Shown: positions 50,090-59,238 of the stretch, piece by piece | Position numbering within the stretch: the stretch's first letter is position 1 | How the letters are laid out: each line of letters begins with the position of its first letter | Origin: Neoroseomonas soli | GTDB taxonomy: Bacteria > Pseudomonadota > Alphaproteobacteria > Acetobacterales > Acetobacteraceae | Direction: 5' to 3' | DNA: 64,000 nt | Assembly: GCF_018129065.1 (NCBI RefSeq) | Contig: NZ_JAAEDM010000016.1 | Location: 1 to 64,000, forward strand | Made by a program: the position numbers and the translations under genes | Notes under the pieces: model-generated | What the model was told of the DNA's origin: nothing | Database searches by the model: none | What the model saw: the letters and a program-made list of their open reading frames with translations, nothing else

Positions 50090-51664
50090 GTGACGCGACT
50101 TTGTTCTGCCCTCGCGGCAGCCTGCCTGCTTGCGTTCGCCCAGCCTGCGAAGGCGCAGACGCTGACGGTGGGGGTGGAAGCGCCCTTCGGCCTCGACCCG
50201 CATTTCCTCTTCGCCGGGCCGAACATGGCCGCCGCCCGGCACATCTACGACAGCCTGATCAACCGCGACCCGGAAAGCCGCTTCGTCCCCGGCATCGTCG
50301 AAACCTGGGAGATGATCGAGCCCCAGGTCTGGGAACTGCGCCTGCGCCGCGGCGTCAACTTCCACGACGGCAGCCCCTTCACGGCGGAGGACGTCGCCTT
50401 CTCCATCGCGCGCGTGCCGAACGTGCCGAACAATCCCGGCCCCTACACGTCGAACCTGCGCACCATCACGCGGGTGGAGGTGGTGGACGCCCACACCGTC
50501 CGCCTGCACACCGACCGCCCCAATCCGGTGCTGCCGGGGCAGTTGACGAACATCTTCGTCGTCTCGAAGCGCGCGACGGAGAACGCCGGCACCGCCGACT
50601 TCACCAGCGGCCGCGCCGCCATCGGCACCGGCCCCTTCCGGCTGGAACAGGCGCGCGGCTCGGAAGGCATGACGGTGGTGCGCAACGATGCCTTCTGGGG
50701 TGGGAAGGCGGCCTATGCGCGCGTCAACCTGCGCGTCATCGGCAATGATTCCGCACGCCTCGCCGCGCTGCTCAGCGGTGACGTGGACCTGATCGAGAGC
50801 GTGCCCCCCGCCGACGTGGCGCGGCTGGAGCGTGATGCGCGCGTGTCGGTCTTCCGGCGCAATTCCGACCGCATCATGTACCTGCTGCCCAATGTCCGGC
50901 TGGACCAGTTCCCGCTGCTGGTGGACGGCGCCGGGCAGGTGCTGCCACGCAACCCGCTGCGCGACCTGCGCGTCCGCCAGGCGCTTTCGCTCGCCATCGA
51001 CCGCCAGGCGCTCGCGGACCGCGCGCTGGACGGCCAGGCGGTGCCGACGGTGCAGATGGTGCCGGAGCAGTTCGGCGGCTTCGATCCCGCCATCGCCCTG
51101 CCCGCCGCCGATCCGGCCCGCGCCCGCGCATTGCTGGCGGAAGCCGGCTACCCGGACGGCTTCGGCCTGACCATCGGCTGCCCCAACAACCGCTACGTCA
51201 ACGACGCCCGCGTCTGCCAGGCGGCGGGGCAGATGCTGACGCGGGCGGGCTTCCAGGTGCGGGTCGAGACGCAGCCCTGGAACGTCTTCTCCCCTCGCAC
51301 GCTGGCGAACAGGAACGACCTTCCGCTGATGCTCTACGGCCTGTCGCTGTCCTCGTCGCGCGATGCCTCCTACATCCTGTCCACCGCGGTCCACACGCGC
51401 ATCCCGGCGCAGGCCTTCGGGCAGGGGAACCGCGGCGGATTCAGCGACGCGCGGCTCGACGCGCTGATCGCCGGCGTGATCGAGCACACCGGCCCGGGGC
51501 GGGAGGAGGATCTCCGCCACGTTGCGCGGGAGGCGGGCGAGCAGATCCCCTTCATCCCCCTCTACAACCAGGTGGTGATCGTCGCGGCGAAGCGCGGCGT
51601 GACCTACACGCCGCGCATGGACGAGCAACTGGTCGCCTATCACGCGCGCCCGGCGGCGCGCTGA
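50090..51664 (+). CDS. ABC transporter substrate-binding protein, family 5 (peptide type)
   Basis: A 524-residue periplasmic binding protein: signal peptide (LCSALAAACLLAFAQ, cleavage near AKAQ), WELRLRRGVNFHDGSPFTAE, IGTGPFRLEQA, RVRQALSLAIDRQALADRAL and the C-terminal IPFIPLYNQVVIVAAKRGVTY. The start is a GTG at 50090 with AGGAGAG ahead; the frame is open further upstream but not family-like. No permease or ATPase is adjacent. The M20 hydrolase gene converges, 7 bases away. The ligand may be a peptide or an N-acylated amino acid. Confidence 0.85.
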   Translation: MTRLCSALAAACLLAFAQPAKAQTLTVGVEAPFGLDPHFLFAGPNMAAARHIYDSLINRDPESRFVPGIVETWEMIEPQVWELRLRRGVNFHDGSPFTAEDVAFSIARVPNVPNNPGPYTSNLRTITRVEVVDAHTVRLHTDRPNPVLPGQLTNIFVVSKRATENAGTADFTSGRAAIGTGPFRLEQARGSEGMTVVRNDAFWGGKAAYARVNLRVIGNDSARLAALLSGDVDLIESVPPADVARLERDARVSVFRRNSDRIMYLLPNVRLDQFPLLVDGAGQVLPRNPLRDLRVRQALSLAIDRQALADRALDGQAVPTVQMVPEQFGGFDPAIALPAADPARARALLAEAGYPDGFGLTIGCPNNRYVNDARVCQAAGQMLTRAGFQVRVETQPWNVFSPRTLANRNDLPLMLYGLSLSSSRDASYILSTAVHTRIPAQAFGQGNRGGFSDARLDALIAGVIEHTGPGREEDLRHVAREAGEQIPFIPLYNQVVIVAAKRGVTYTPRMDEQLVAYHARPAAR

Positions 51665-51671
51665 GCGGACC

Positions 51672-52862
51672 TCAGCCGAGTTCCTGCCGGACGAGGTCCA
51701 CCCAGAAGGCGACGCCGAAGGGCAGCGCCTCGTCGTTGAAGTCATAGAGCGGCGTGTGCAGCGCGTGCACATGCCCGTCCGGCCCCGTGCCGTTGCCCAT
51801 GAAGACGAAGGCGCCGGGCTTGGACTCGATCATGAAGGAGAAATCCTCCCCGCCCGTCACCGGCGCCATGCCCGTGTCCAGCGCGGCATCGCCGGCGACG
51901 GCGCGCACGGCAGCCGCCATCACGTCGGTCTCGCGCTCGTGGTTGATCAGCGGGACGGTGCCCCAGGACAGCGTCGTCTCCGCCGTGGCGCCCTGGCTCG
52001 CCGCCGCGAGGTCGGCGAGTTCGCGGATGCGCCGCTCGACCAGGTCCTGCATGGGGCGGTTGAAGGCGCGCATCGTGCCGCCGATCAGCAATTCGGACGG
52101 CATGACGTTCAGCGCCTCCCGCGTGCCGGCGGCGATGTGGCCGACGCTGACCACGACGCTTTCGAGCGCGGGCACGTCGCGGCTGACGATGCCCTGCATC
52201 GCCTGCACGAAGATCGCCTGCGCCACCGCAAGGTCGTTCGCGAGGTGCGGCGAGTTCCCGCCATGCCCGCCGGAACCGCGGAAGATCACCGTCCAGCGGC
52301 CGGAAGCGGCCATCATCGACCCCTTGCGCAGCGCGAAATGCCCGACCGGGATGCCCGGCATGTTGTGCATCCCGTACACGGCGTCGCAGGGAAAGCGCTC
52401 GAACAGCCCGTCCGCGAGCATCGCCTTCGCGCCGCCGCGGCCTTCCTCGGCGGGCTGGAAGATGAAGTGCACCGTGCCGGCGAAGTCCGGGTCCTCGGCC
52501 AGCGCGCGCGCGGCGCCGAGCAGCATCGTGGTGTGCCCGTCATGCCCGCAGGCATGCATGCGGCCCGCCGCTGTTGAGGCGTAGGGCAGGCCGGTGTGCT
52601 CGGTCAGCGCCAGCGCGTCCATGTCGGCGCGCAGGCCGATGGCGCCCTGCCCCGGCCGCTTGCCCTTCAGCGTGCCGACGACGCCGTACCTGCCGACGCC
52701 TTCGACCGTCTCGATGCCAAGGGCGCGCAACTCCCGCGCCACCAGGGCGGCGGTGCGGTCCTCCTCCATGCCGAGTTCGGGATGGGCGTGGATGTCCCGC
52801 CGGATGGCGACGAGTTCGGGGATGTGGCGCGCGATGCGGGCGCGCGTCCGGCTGTGGTCCAT
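51672..52862 (-). CDS. M20 family amidohydrolase (hippurate hydrolase type)
   Basis: A 396-residue zinc amidohydrolase: RRDIHAHPELGMEED near the start, metal-binding GLRADMDAL (Asp) and MHACGHDGHTTMLLGAA (Cys/His), FIFQPAEEGRGGAKAM with the catalytic Glu pair, and late GGEDFSFM. The dimerisation lid domain lies between. It cleaves N-acyl amino acids such as hippurate or N-acetyl amino acids. A NIPSNAP gene lies 31 bases upstream on the same strand and probably shares its transcript. Confidence 0.9.
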   Translation of the reverse strand: MDHSRTRARIARHIPELVAIRRDIHAHPELGMEEDRTAALVARELRALGIETVEGVGRYGVVGTLKGKRPGQGAIGLRADMDALALTEHTGLPYASTAAGRMHACGHDGHTTMLLGAARALAEDPDFAGTVHFIFQPAEEGRGGAKAMLADGLFERFPCDAVYGMHNMPGIPVGHFALRKGSMMAASGRWTVIFRGSGGHGGNSPHLANDLAVAQAIFVQAMQGIVSRDVPALESVVVSVGHIAAGTREALNVMPSELLIGGTMRAFNRPMQDLVERRIRELADLAAASQGATAETTLSWGTVPLINHERETDVMAAAVRAVAGDAALDTGMAPVTGGEDFSFMIESKPGAFVFMGNGTGPDGHVHALHTPLYDFNDEALPFGVAFWVDLVRQELG

Positions 52863-52893
52863 GTCCGTCCGGGTCCTTGTGGCCGTGCCGCCG

Positions 52894-53220
52894 CTACTTC
52901 ACCGCCGAGAAGGCGGTCGGCTGAAGGAAGGCGTTGGTGATGTTGGCGACGATCGGGCCGTCCTTCTCGGTCTCGGCACGCTTCGCGATCCATTCGGGGT
53001 CGTGCTGGAAGGCGGTCCACTTCGCCTCCCGCTCGGCGAGGGAGTCCCACGCCAGCAGGTAGTGGAGATCCTGGTTGGATTCGCCCACCACCGTGGTCCA
53101 GAAGCCGGCCTGGCGGATGCCGTGCTTCTCCCACAGCTTCAGCGTGATGGTCTCGAACCGCTTGAGCAGCACCGGCAGGCGGCCGGGCACGCAGCGGTAG
53201 ATGCGGAGTTCGTGGATCAT
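52894..53220 (-). CDS. NIPSNAP family protein
   Basis: A 108-residue NIPSNAP domain: MIHELRIYRCVPGRLP, GFWTTVVGESNQDLHYLLAW and the end ITNAFLQPTAFSAV. It is the same length as the NIPSNAP protein at 17086-17412. GGGAGCCACC precedes the start at 53220. It is co-directional with and just ahead of the M20 hydrolase gene. Function unknown; the family occurs beside amide hydrolases and binding proteins here. Confidence 0.82.
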   Translation of the reverse strand: MIHELRIYRCVPGRLPVLLKRFETITLKLWEKHGIRQAGFWTTVVGESNQDLHYLLAWDSLAEREAKWTAFQHDPEWIAKRAETEKDGPIVANITNAFLQPTAFSAVK

Positions 53221-53507
53221 GGTGGCTCCCTTCCTGCCAGTGATCTGCCGCGCCGCACACCCCGGAACGGCGCCGGGCCGCATTTCACCTCACCGGCAAC
53301 GGAATGGCGACAGGCCCCGGGGCGGCCGCAACGGACCGGGCGGGTCGGCGCATGCCTTCGGCCGGGGGGGCGCGCCGGATCCCGGCCTCGGGATCCGGGG
53401 TCTCGAACCAGGCCTCGCGCCATTCCTCGATCCGCGACCGGCCGGGACGCTGACAGACGGCGGCGGCTGACGCAGTCTGCGCCGCACCGAATCCCGAGGA
53501 GGACACC

Positions 53508-54305
53508 ATGGACCTGCCGCACTACGAGACCCTCGCGCTGGAAACGCCCGAGCCGCACATCCTGGTGGTGCGGCTGAACCGGCCGCATGTCTCGAACGCG
53601 CTGAACACGCAGATGGGCCGCGACCTGCACGCGGAATGGTCGCGCCTGATCGCCGAGCCGGGCGACGTCCGCTGCGTCATCTTCGCCGCGGCCGGCGAGA
53701 AGGCGTTCTGCGGCGGCGGCGATCTCAAGGAGCGCAACGGCATGACCGATGCCGCCTGGCGCGCCCAGCACGAGATCTTCGAGCGCGCCTTCTGGACGCA
53801 GATGGACTGCCCGATCCCGATCATCGCCGCCGTCTCCGGCCACGCCTTCGCCGGCGGGCTCGAGATGGTGCTGGCCTCGGACTTCGCCTACGGCGTGGAC
53901 ACTGCGCGCTTCGCGCTGACGGAAGTGACCATCGGCATCATGCCGGGCGCCGGCGGCACGCAGAACCTGCCGCGCGTGGTGGGCGAACGCCGCGCGAAGG
54001 AGATCATCCTGACCGGCAAGCCGTTCACCGCGGCGCAGGCGCTGGAATGGGGCATCCTCAACCGCCTCTGCACGGCGGACGAGCTAATGCCGGCGGTGAT
54101 GGACACGGCCCGCACCATCGCGGCCAACGCGCCGCTGTCGGTGCGGCAGGCCAAGAAGTCGATCCATTTCGGCCTGCAGATGGACATCCGCACGGCGCTG
54201 CGCTTCGAGATCGAGGCCTACAACCAGCTCGTCAACACCGAGGATCGCATCGAGGGCATCCGCTCCTTCAACGAGAAGCGGAAGCCCGTCTTCAAGGGAC
54301 GCTGA
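53508..54305 (+). CDS. Enoyl-CoA hydratase
   Basis: A 265-residue crotonase with the oxyanion hole in AAAGEKAFCGGGDLKER and both catalytic glutamates in place: TEVTIGIMPGAGGTQ (Glu144 equivalent) and RAKEIILTGKPF (Glu164 equivalent). It also keeps the C-terminal VNTEDRIEGIRSFNEKRKPVF. It should hydrate trans-2-enoyl-CoA. GAGGAGGACACC precedes the ATG. It stands alone, with a 287-base GC-rich gap upstream in which I see no further gene. Confidence 0.88.
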   Translation: MDLPHYETLALETPEPHILVVRLNRPHVSNALNTQMGRDLHAEWSRLIAEPGDVRCVIFAAAGEKAFCGGGDLKERNGMTDAAWRAQHEIFERAFWTQMDCPIPIIAAVSGHAFAGGLEMVLASDFAYGVDTARFALTEVTIGIMPGAGGTQNLPRVVGERRAKEIILTGKPFTAAQALEWGILNRLCTADELMPAVMDTARTIAANAPLSVRQAKKSIHFGLQMDIRTALRFEIEAYNQLVNTEDRIEGIRSFNEKRKPVFKGR

Positions 54306-54350
54306 GCGGGACGGCAGCGGCGCCAGGGTCAGACGCCGCTGCCGGCCGCC

Positions 54351-55970
54351 TTACGGGTTGGCGGCCATGTAGGCCCGCGCGGCGGCGACCTCCGCCACGT
54401 CGGAATCGGCCCGCGGGGCGATCTCCAGCAGCAAGGCATAGTGCCGGCGGGCGGCGTCACGCTGCCCGCCGAGCTCGGCCGCGCGGCCAGCGCCATAGAC
54501 CGCGCGGAAGCGCCTCGGCTCGGTCTGCCCGACCGCCTCGTATTCCCGCTGGGCATCGGCATTGCGGCCCATGATCAGCAGCATCTCGGCGCGCTGCTCG
54601 CGCGCCGGGAAGAGCGGCCCCGGCGTCACCGGGTGCTTGTCGGTACGGTCCTCGCGCGCCGCAGCCTCCGCGATGATGTCGAGGGCGCGGTCGCGCTCGC
54701 CGCGCGCGAAGGCAACCCAGGCTTCCGCGGCGAGCCGCAGGATATCGGTCTGATCGGCCCAGTAGGGGTCGTTCGCGGCGCGCAGCGCATCCGCGGAGGC
54801 GCGGAGCGCCGCGATGTCGGCCGCCGCTGCATCGGGGCGGCCGGCCCGCGCCGCGCCGACAGCGCGGGCGAAATGCGTATTGGCGACGACGAGCGGTGCG
54901 GTCTGCCGCCCGGACGGCAGTGCCGCCGCATCGTCCCACTGGGCGCGCTCCAGGACGACGCGGGCCGGCATGACGGTCAGCGCCCAACCGAAGATCGGCG
55001 CCGGCGGGTTCCACGATGCAAACCTTTCGAGATCCGCCACCACCTGTCGCGCCGCCGCGACCTGGCCGGTCTGCAGATAGCCGTAGACCAGGTAGTCGAA
55101 CGCATGCACTTCGTCGAAGATGGCCTCGCGCGCACGCGCCGTCTCGGCGGACCGGCGATTGGTGGCGATGGAGTCATCCCAGCGCCCGACGCGGGTGAAG
55201 ATGTGGGAAGGCATGTGCAGCGCATGCGGCGCGTCCGCCGCAATTCCCGCGTAGCGTTCCGCCGCCGGCACGCCGCGCGCGGCCAGCGCCGGCGTGTCGA
55301 AGGTGTGGATCAGGTAGTGCGCGACGCCCGGATGCTGCGGCTGACGGGCCCATTCGCGTTCCAGGATCTCAGCGGCGCGGATCTGGCGCGCATAGGTCTT
55401 GTCGGTCGGCGGCGCGACCATGACGAGGGCAAGCGCGTAATGGATGCCGACCTCGGGATCGTCGGGGAAGCGCTGGTGGAGTTGCGCCATCGCCTGCTCG
55501 TAGCGTTCGAGCCGCGCGCGGTGCGTCGTCGGGTCCTCGTTGCCATAGAGTTCCGACAGCGCGGCGATGAAGCCGGCCTCGCGCTCGCTGCGTGCCCCGA
55601 TGCGCTGCGCTTCCGCCAGCAGCGCGCGGCCGGCCCGCAGATTGGCCACGGTCGTCACGGTGAACGGGTTGACCAGCAGGGCCAGCGCCTCGCCCCAATA
55701 GGCCATCACGCAGTTCGGGTCGGCCTGGCGAACGCGCTGAAACGCCTCGGCCGCGGCCTGGTACCAGAAGGAATGCTGAAGTTTCATGGCCTCGTCGAAG
55801 GCCACCTGGGCCTGCGGCGTGCAGGTCACCGGGAAATGCACCTGGCCGAGCGTTGCGGCGGACGGGGGCATGCCGCCATGACCATGGCCCGGCTGCTGCT
55901 GCGCGCCCGCCGGGCCCGCACATAACGAAACGCCCAGGGCGACTGCCCAGGGAAGCATCACCTTCGGCAT
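54351..55970 (-). CDS. Exported TPR-like protein
   Basis: A 539-residue protein with signal peptide MPKVMLPWAVALGVSLCAGP (cleavage near AGAQ), a His/Gly-rich linker HGHGGMPP, then helical TPR-like repeats: FDEAMKLQHSFWYQAAAEAF, DPNCVMAYWGEALAL, EVGIHYALALVMV, HMPSHIFTRVGRWDDSI and a final repeat (FRAVYGAGRAAELGGQRDAA). The H-x-PSHIF block is typical of this TPR family, whose role is unknown. Periplasmic scaffold or binding protein is the likely class. Confidence 0.78.
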   Translation of the reverse strand: MPKVMLPWAVALGVSLCAGPAGAQQQPGHGHGGMPPSAATLGQVHFPVTCTPQAQVAFDEAMKLQHSFWYQAAAEAFQRVRQADPNCVMAYWGEALALLVNPFTVTTVANLRAGRALLAEAQRIGARSEREAGFIAALSELYGNEDPTTHRARLERYEQAMAQLHQRFPDDPEVGIHYALALVMVAPPTDKTYARQIRAAEILEREWARQPQHPGVAHYLIHTFDTPALAARGVPAAERYAGIAADAPHALHMPSHIFTRVGRWDDSIATNRRSAETARAREAIFDEVHAFDYLVYGYLQTGQVAAARQVVADLERFASWNPPAPIFGWALTVMPARVVLERAQWDDAAALPSGRQTAPLVVANTHFARAVGAARAGRPDAAAADIAALRASADALRAANDPYWADQTDILRLAAEAWVAFARGERDRALDIIAEAAAREDRTDKHPVTPGPLFPAREQRAEMLLIMGRNADAQREYEAVGQTEPRRFRAVYGAGRAAELGGQRDAARRHYALLLEIAPRADSDVAEVAAARAYMAANP

Positions 55971-56089
55971 GTCTTCCTCCCATGCCGGGAGGCCCGTCCG
56001 GGCACCCCGGCGCGGGGGACCCTACGCCTCCGGGGTGGCCGCCCACAACATCAATAGGATAACGCAACGATCCCTCGGCGCGCGGCGCC

Positions 56090-57055
56090 TCAGTTCGCGG
56101 TGGCGCCCGCCGCCTCGATGATCGGGCGCCACTTCGCGGTCTCGGCGCGGATGAAGCCGGTGAGTTCCTCCGGCGTGCTCGGCGCCGGCTCGAGCCCGTG
56201 CTTCGCCAGGTTCGAGGCCACCTCCGGGTCGCGCATCGCCTCGTTCAGCGCGGCGTTGACGCGATCCACGATCGGCCGCGGCAGGCCGCGCGGGCCCATC
56301 ATCGCGTACCAGTTCGCCACCTCGTAGCCGGGCAGGTTCGCGGCTTCCGCGACCGTCGGCACGTCCGGCAGCAGCGCGCTGCGCCGCGCGAAAGGCACCG
56401 CGAGCGCGCGCAGCCGCCCGGCCTCGATATGCGGCAGCACGGTCGCGGCGGTGGCGATGGAATAGTCCACCTTGCCCGAGAGGATGTCCGTGATGAGCTG
56501 CCCGCCGCCGCGATAGGGCACGTGGATCGTCTCGATCCCGGCCATGGAATCGAGCAGCGCGCCACCCAGGTGCCCCGCCCCGCCGACACCCGAGGAGCCA
56601 TAGGACAACACCCCCGGCCGCGCCTTCGCCGCGGCGATCAGTTCCGGCAGCGTGCGCCAGGGTCGGTCAGGGGAGACCACCAGCACATTCGTCACCTCGA
56701 CCGACCGCCCGATCGCCGTCAGGTCCGCCAGCACGTCGAAGGACAACCGCGTCATGATCGGGTTCATCACCAGGGAAGCAATGGTCCCCATCATCAGCGC
56801 GGAGCCGTCGGCCGGCGCATTGACGGTGGCTTCGCTCGCGAGGTTGCCGCCGGCGCCGGGGCGGTTCTCCACCACGATGGGCTGGCCGAGCAGCGTCTGC
56901 AGCTTCGCCGCGATGGTGCGCGTCGTGATGTCGGTGCCGCCGCCGGGGGCGAAGCCCACCAGCATGCGGATCGGCCGCGTCGGCTGCCATTGCGCCAGGG
57001 CAGGCATTGCCGGCACTGCCAGCGCCGCCGCGCCGAGCAGGCGTCGTGTGAGCAT
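56090..57055 (-). CDS. Tripartite tricarboxylate transporter (Bug) substrate-binding protein
   Basis: A 321-residue Bug/TctC protein: signal [76 protein letters not shown] and IHVPYRGGGQLITDILSG. It starts 141 bases from the divergent TetR gene of the quinate/shikimate cluster. It could thus be the receptor for quinate, shikimate or protocatechuate under the same regulator; this is inference from position. No membrane partner nearby. Confidence 0.85.
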   Translation of the reverse strand: MLTRRLLGAAALAVPAMPALAQWQPTRPIRMLVGFAPGGGTDITTRTIAAKLQTLLGQPIVVENRPGAGGNLASEATVNAPADGSALMMGTIASLVMNPIMTRLSFDVLADLTAIGRSVEVTNVLVVSPDRPWRTLPELIAAAKARPGVLSYGSSGVGGAGHLGGALLDSMAGIETIHVPYRGGGQLITDILSGKVDYSIATAATVLPHIEAGRLRALAVPFARRSALLPDVPTVAEAANLPGYEVANWYAMMGPRGLPRPIVDRVNAALNEAMRDPEVASNLAKHGLEPAPSTPEELTGFIRAETAKWRPIIEAAGATAN

Positions 57056-57170
57056 GTCGTTCCCTCCGTCCCCGGTCCGGGGTTGCCGCCGAGGCTATCC
57101 CTGCCGCCCGCCTCCACCAAGGGTGCAGCCGCGGCGAAACCCCTACCGATCCGCGGGTCGCGCTTCTAAT

Positions 57171-57188
57171 GTACGAACCATGGAGTAC
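57171..57188. promoter_or_regulatory. Candidate TetR operator 1
   Basis: TGTAC-GAACCATGG-AGTACG, with GTAC half-sites, lies just ahead of the TetR start at 57196. It shares TGTAC...CC...AGTACG with a shorter site at 58800-58813 in front of the other cluster genes. Confidence 0.4.
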
Positions 57189-57195
57189 GGATCCG

Positions 57196-57858
57196 ATGCC
57201 CGAGCATATCCCCGCTGAGGGCGGCACCGAGCGGCTGCGCCGGGTCCGCGACCCCGACCAGACGAAGCGCGACCTGCTCGACGCCGCCATCGCGGAATTC
57301 AGCGAGAAGGGCTTTTCCGGCGGCCGCGTCGACGACATCGCGGCGCGCACGCGCACCACCAAGCGCATGATCTACTACTATTTCGGCGGCAAGGAGCAGC
57401 TCTACGCCGCGGTGCTCGAGGAAATGTACGGCGGCATGCGCGACGCCGAGCAGGCGTTGCACCTCGAATCCCTGCCGCCGCTCGAGGCATTGCAGCGCCT
57501 GGTCGAGATCACCTTCGACCACCACGCCGCGCACCCCGAATTCGTGCGGCTCGTCAGCGTCGAGAACATCCACGAGGGGCGGCACGTCACCGCTTCCCCC
57601 ACCATCCGACAGCGCAACGCGGCGGTGATCGGCACGCTGCGCGACCTGATCGCGCGCGGCGAGCGAGAGGGCGCCTTCCGCGCTGGCCTCGACCCGCTCG
57701 ACCTGCACATGCTGATCAGCTCCTTCTGCTTCTATCGCGTGTCCAACCGCCACACGCTCGGCGCCATCTTCGGGCGCGACCTGCGCGCACCCGCGACGGT
57801 GGACGCACATCGGCGGATGATCGTCGAGGCCGTGCTGCGCTACGTCCGGCCTGGCTGA
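57196..57858 (+). CDS. TetR family regulator of quinate/shikimate cluster
   Basis: A 220-residue TetR-type regulator: TKRDLLDAAIAEFSEKGFSG, VDDIAARTRTTKRMIYYYFG (recognition helix), then an effector domain with VRLVSVENIHEGRHV. Start at 57196 leaves the GTAC-type operator outside the gene; an ATG at 57169 would put it inside and has no ribosome site. It converges with the shikimate dehydrogenase gene (8 bases) and likely controls that gene and the dehydratase from the spacer at 58755-59238. Confidence 0.82.
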   Translation: MPEHIPAEGGTERLRRVRDPDQTKRDLLDAAIAEFSEKGFSGGRVDDIAARTRTTKRMIYYYFGGKEQLYAAVLEEMYGGMRDAEQALHLESLPPLEALQRLVEITFDHHAAHPEFVRLVSVENIHEGRHVTASPTIRQRNAAVIGTLRDLIARGEREGAFRAGLDPLDLHMLISSFCFYRVSNRHTLGAIFGRDLRAPATVDAHRRMIVEAVLRYVRPG

Positions 57859-57866
57859 AAGCGTCG

Positions 57867-58754
57867 TCAGGCCGCGCGCATCGCCGGGTCGCCGGCCACG
57901 AGTTCGCCGAAGTGGCGCAGCATGCGCCCCGCATCGGGCGCGATTCCAGTGAAGTGGCGGAAGGCGCCCACCGCCTGGAACACCGCCATGCCGCCGCCGT
58001 CCAGCGTCCGGCAGCCGAGGGCGCGCGCGGCGCGCAGCAACTCGGTCTCGATCGGGAAGTAGACGATCTCCGCGACCCAGAGCGCGGAGCGCAGCAGTCC
58101 GGCGGGAAGCGGCATGCCCGGCAGCTTCGCCATGCCGACCGGGGAACAATTCACCAGCCCGTCGGCCAGCGCCATGGCCGCCGGCAGGTCGGTGCAGGCC
58201 TCCGCGCGCCCGGCGCCGAAGCGGGCGCAGAGACCCTCGGCCAGCGCCGCGGCACGCGACGCATCGAGGTCGGAGATAATCAGACGCTGCACGCCCTCCT
58301 GCAGCAGGGCGTGGGCCACGGCCGACCCCGCCCCGCCGGCTCCGAGTTGCACGACGCGTCCGCGCGGCGCCTGCGGCAGCCCCCGCCGGAAGCCCTCGGC
58401 GAAGCCGGTGCGGTCCGTGTTGTGCCCGACGCGCCGGCCCTCGCGCAGGACCACGGTGTTCACCGCGCCGAGCGCGCGCGCGTCCTCGGACAGGTCATCC
58501 AGCAGCGGAATCACGGCCTGCTTGCAGGGATAGGTGATGTTGAGCCCGCCGAAGCCCATCCACTCCGCCGCCTTCAGCAATTCGGGCAAGGCGTCGGCCC
58601 CAAGGCCCAGGCCGTCGAGGTCGATCAGCCGGTAGACCAGGCGCAGCCCCTGCTCGGCGCCTTCGCGCTCGTGCATCGCCGGGGTCAGGGAGGCCTGGAT
58701 GCCCGCGCCGATCAGGCCGGCGAGGAAGGAAGGCCGCGCGCTCCAGTCGGTCAT
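57867..58754 (-). CDS. Shikimate/quinate dehydrogenase
   Basis: A 295-residue AroE-family enzyme. Substrate site: LIGAGIQASLTPAMHEREG and GGLNITYPCKQ with the catalytic Lys. Cofactor domain: QLGAGGAGSAVAHAL. NTDRTGF holds the catalytic Asp. The SLTPAMHE and NITYPCK variants differ from biosynthetic AroE (SxSPxxHN, NVTxPHK) and match the degradative quinate/shikimate dehydrogenases of the QsuD type. It would oxidise quinate or shikimate to the 3-dehydro compounds for the dehydratase encoded divergently. Confidence 0.83.
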   Translation of the reverse strand: MTDWSARPSFLAGLIGAGIQASLTPAMHEREGAEQGLRLVYRLIDLDGLGLGADALPELLKAAEWMGFGGLNITYPCKQAVIPLLDDLSEDARALGAVNTVVLREGRRVGHNTDRTGFAEGFRRGLPQAPRGRVVQLGAGGAGSAVAHALLQEGVQRLIISDLDASRAAALAEGLCARFGAGRAEACTDLPAAMALADGLVNCSPVGMAKLPGMPLPAGLLRSALWVAEIVYFPIETELLRAARALGCRTLDGGGMAVFQAVGAFRHFTGIAPDAGRMLRHFGELVAGDPAMRAA

Positions 58755-59238
58755 GGCGCTTCTCCCGGGGAGGTCGGATTTTCCGCTTGCGGGCGTTTTG
58801 TACTATCCAGTACGTACACGTCAATGCATGTCGACGGACGGCCGAAGGCCACGCCCCGTGGCCGGAATGGAACGGAGGGAGCGACATGACGACGATGGCT
58901 CGCCGCCGCGTCGGCCCGGGTGCCCCGCAGCTCCGGTCCGCCTTGCAGGTCGGATTTCCGTGCAACCGCCCCATCGCCATGCAGGTTTCCCGGCTTCCAG
59001 GCGGATCGACCGGCTTCGCCGCTTGCATGCCGAAGCGACTGTTCCCGCCGGCGCGCGCCGTCAACGTCGCTGTCGATGACGCCGCCGATCCGGCGCGCCA
59101 CATCATCGGCCGACCGGCGCGACGGAAGATGCCGATCGCGCGGCACGAGGCGCACGGCGGCCCGCCCACCCGCGTCCTCGACATCCGCCTGCGGGGCGAG
59201 GGCGAGACGGTCTTCTTCGACATCCGGAGGACAGAGCC
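58755..59238. other. Divergent regulatory region of quinate/shikimate genes
   Basis: A 484-base gap. Near the left end is the GTAC-type operator candidate (58800-58813). An ATG at 58886 with GGAGGG ahead opens a frame running past 59238, but its product has no family-like features and overlaps the dehydratase gene; I treat it as non-coding or a relic. The right end has GGAGGACAG, the ribosome site of the dehydratase gene. Confidence 0.5.
58800..58813. promoter_or_regulatory. Candidate TetR operator 2
   Basis: GTACT-ATCC-AGTAC, a perfect 5-bp-arm dyad, lies 46 bases upstream of the shikimate/quinate dehydrogenase start and in the divergent spacer to the dehydratase. Related to the GTAC site at 57171-57188. 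Confidence 0.5.
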
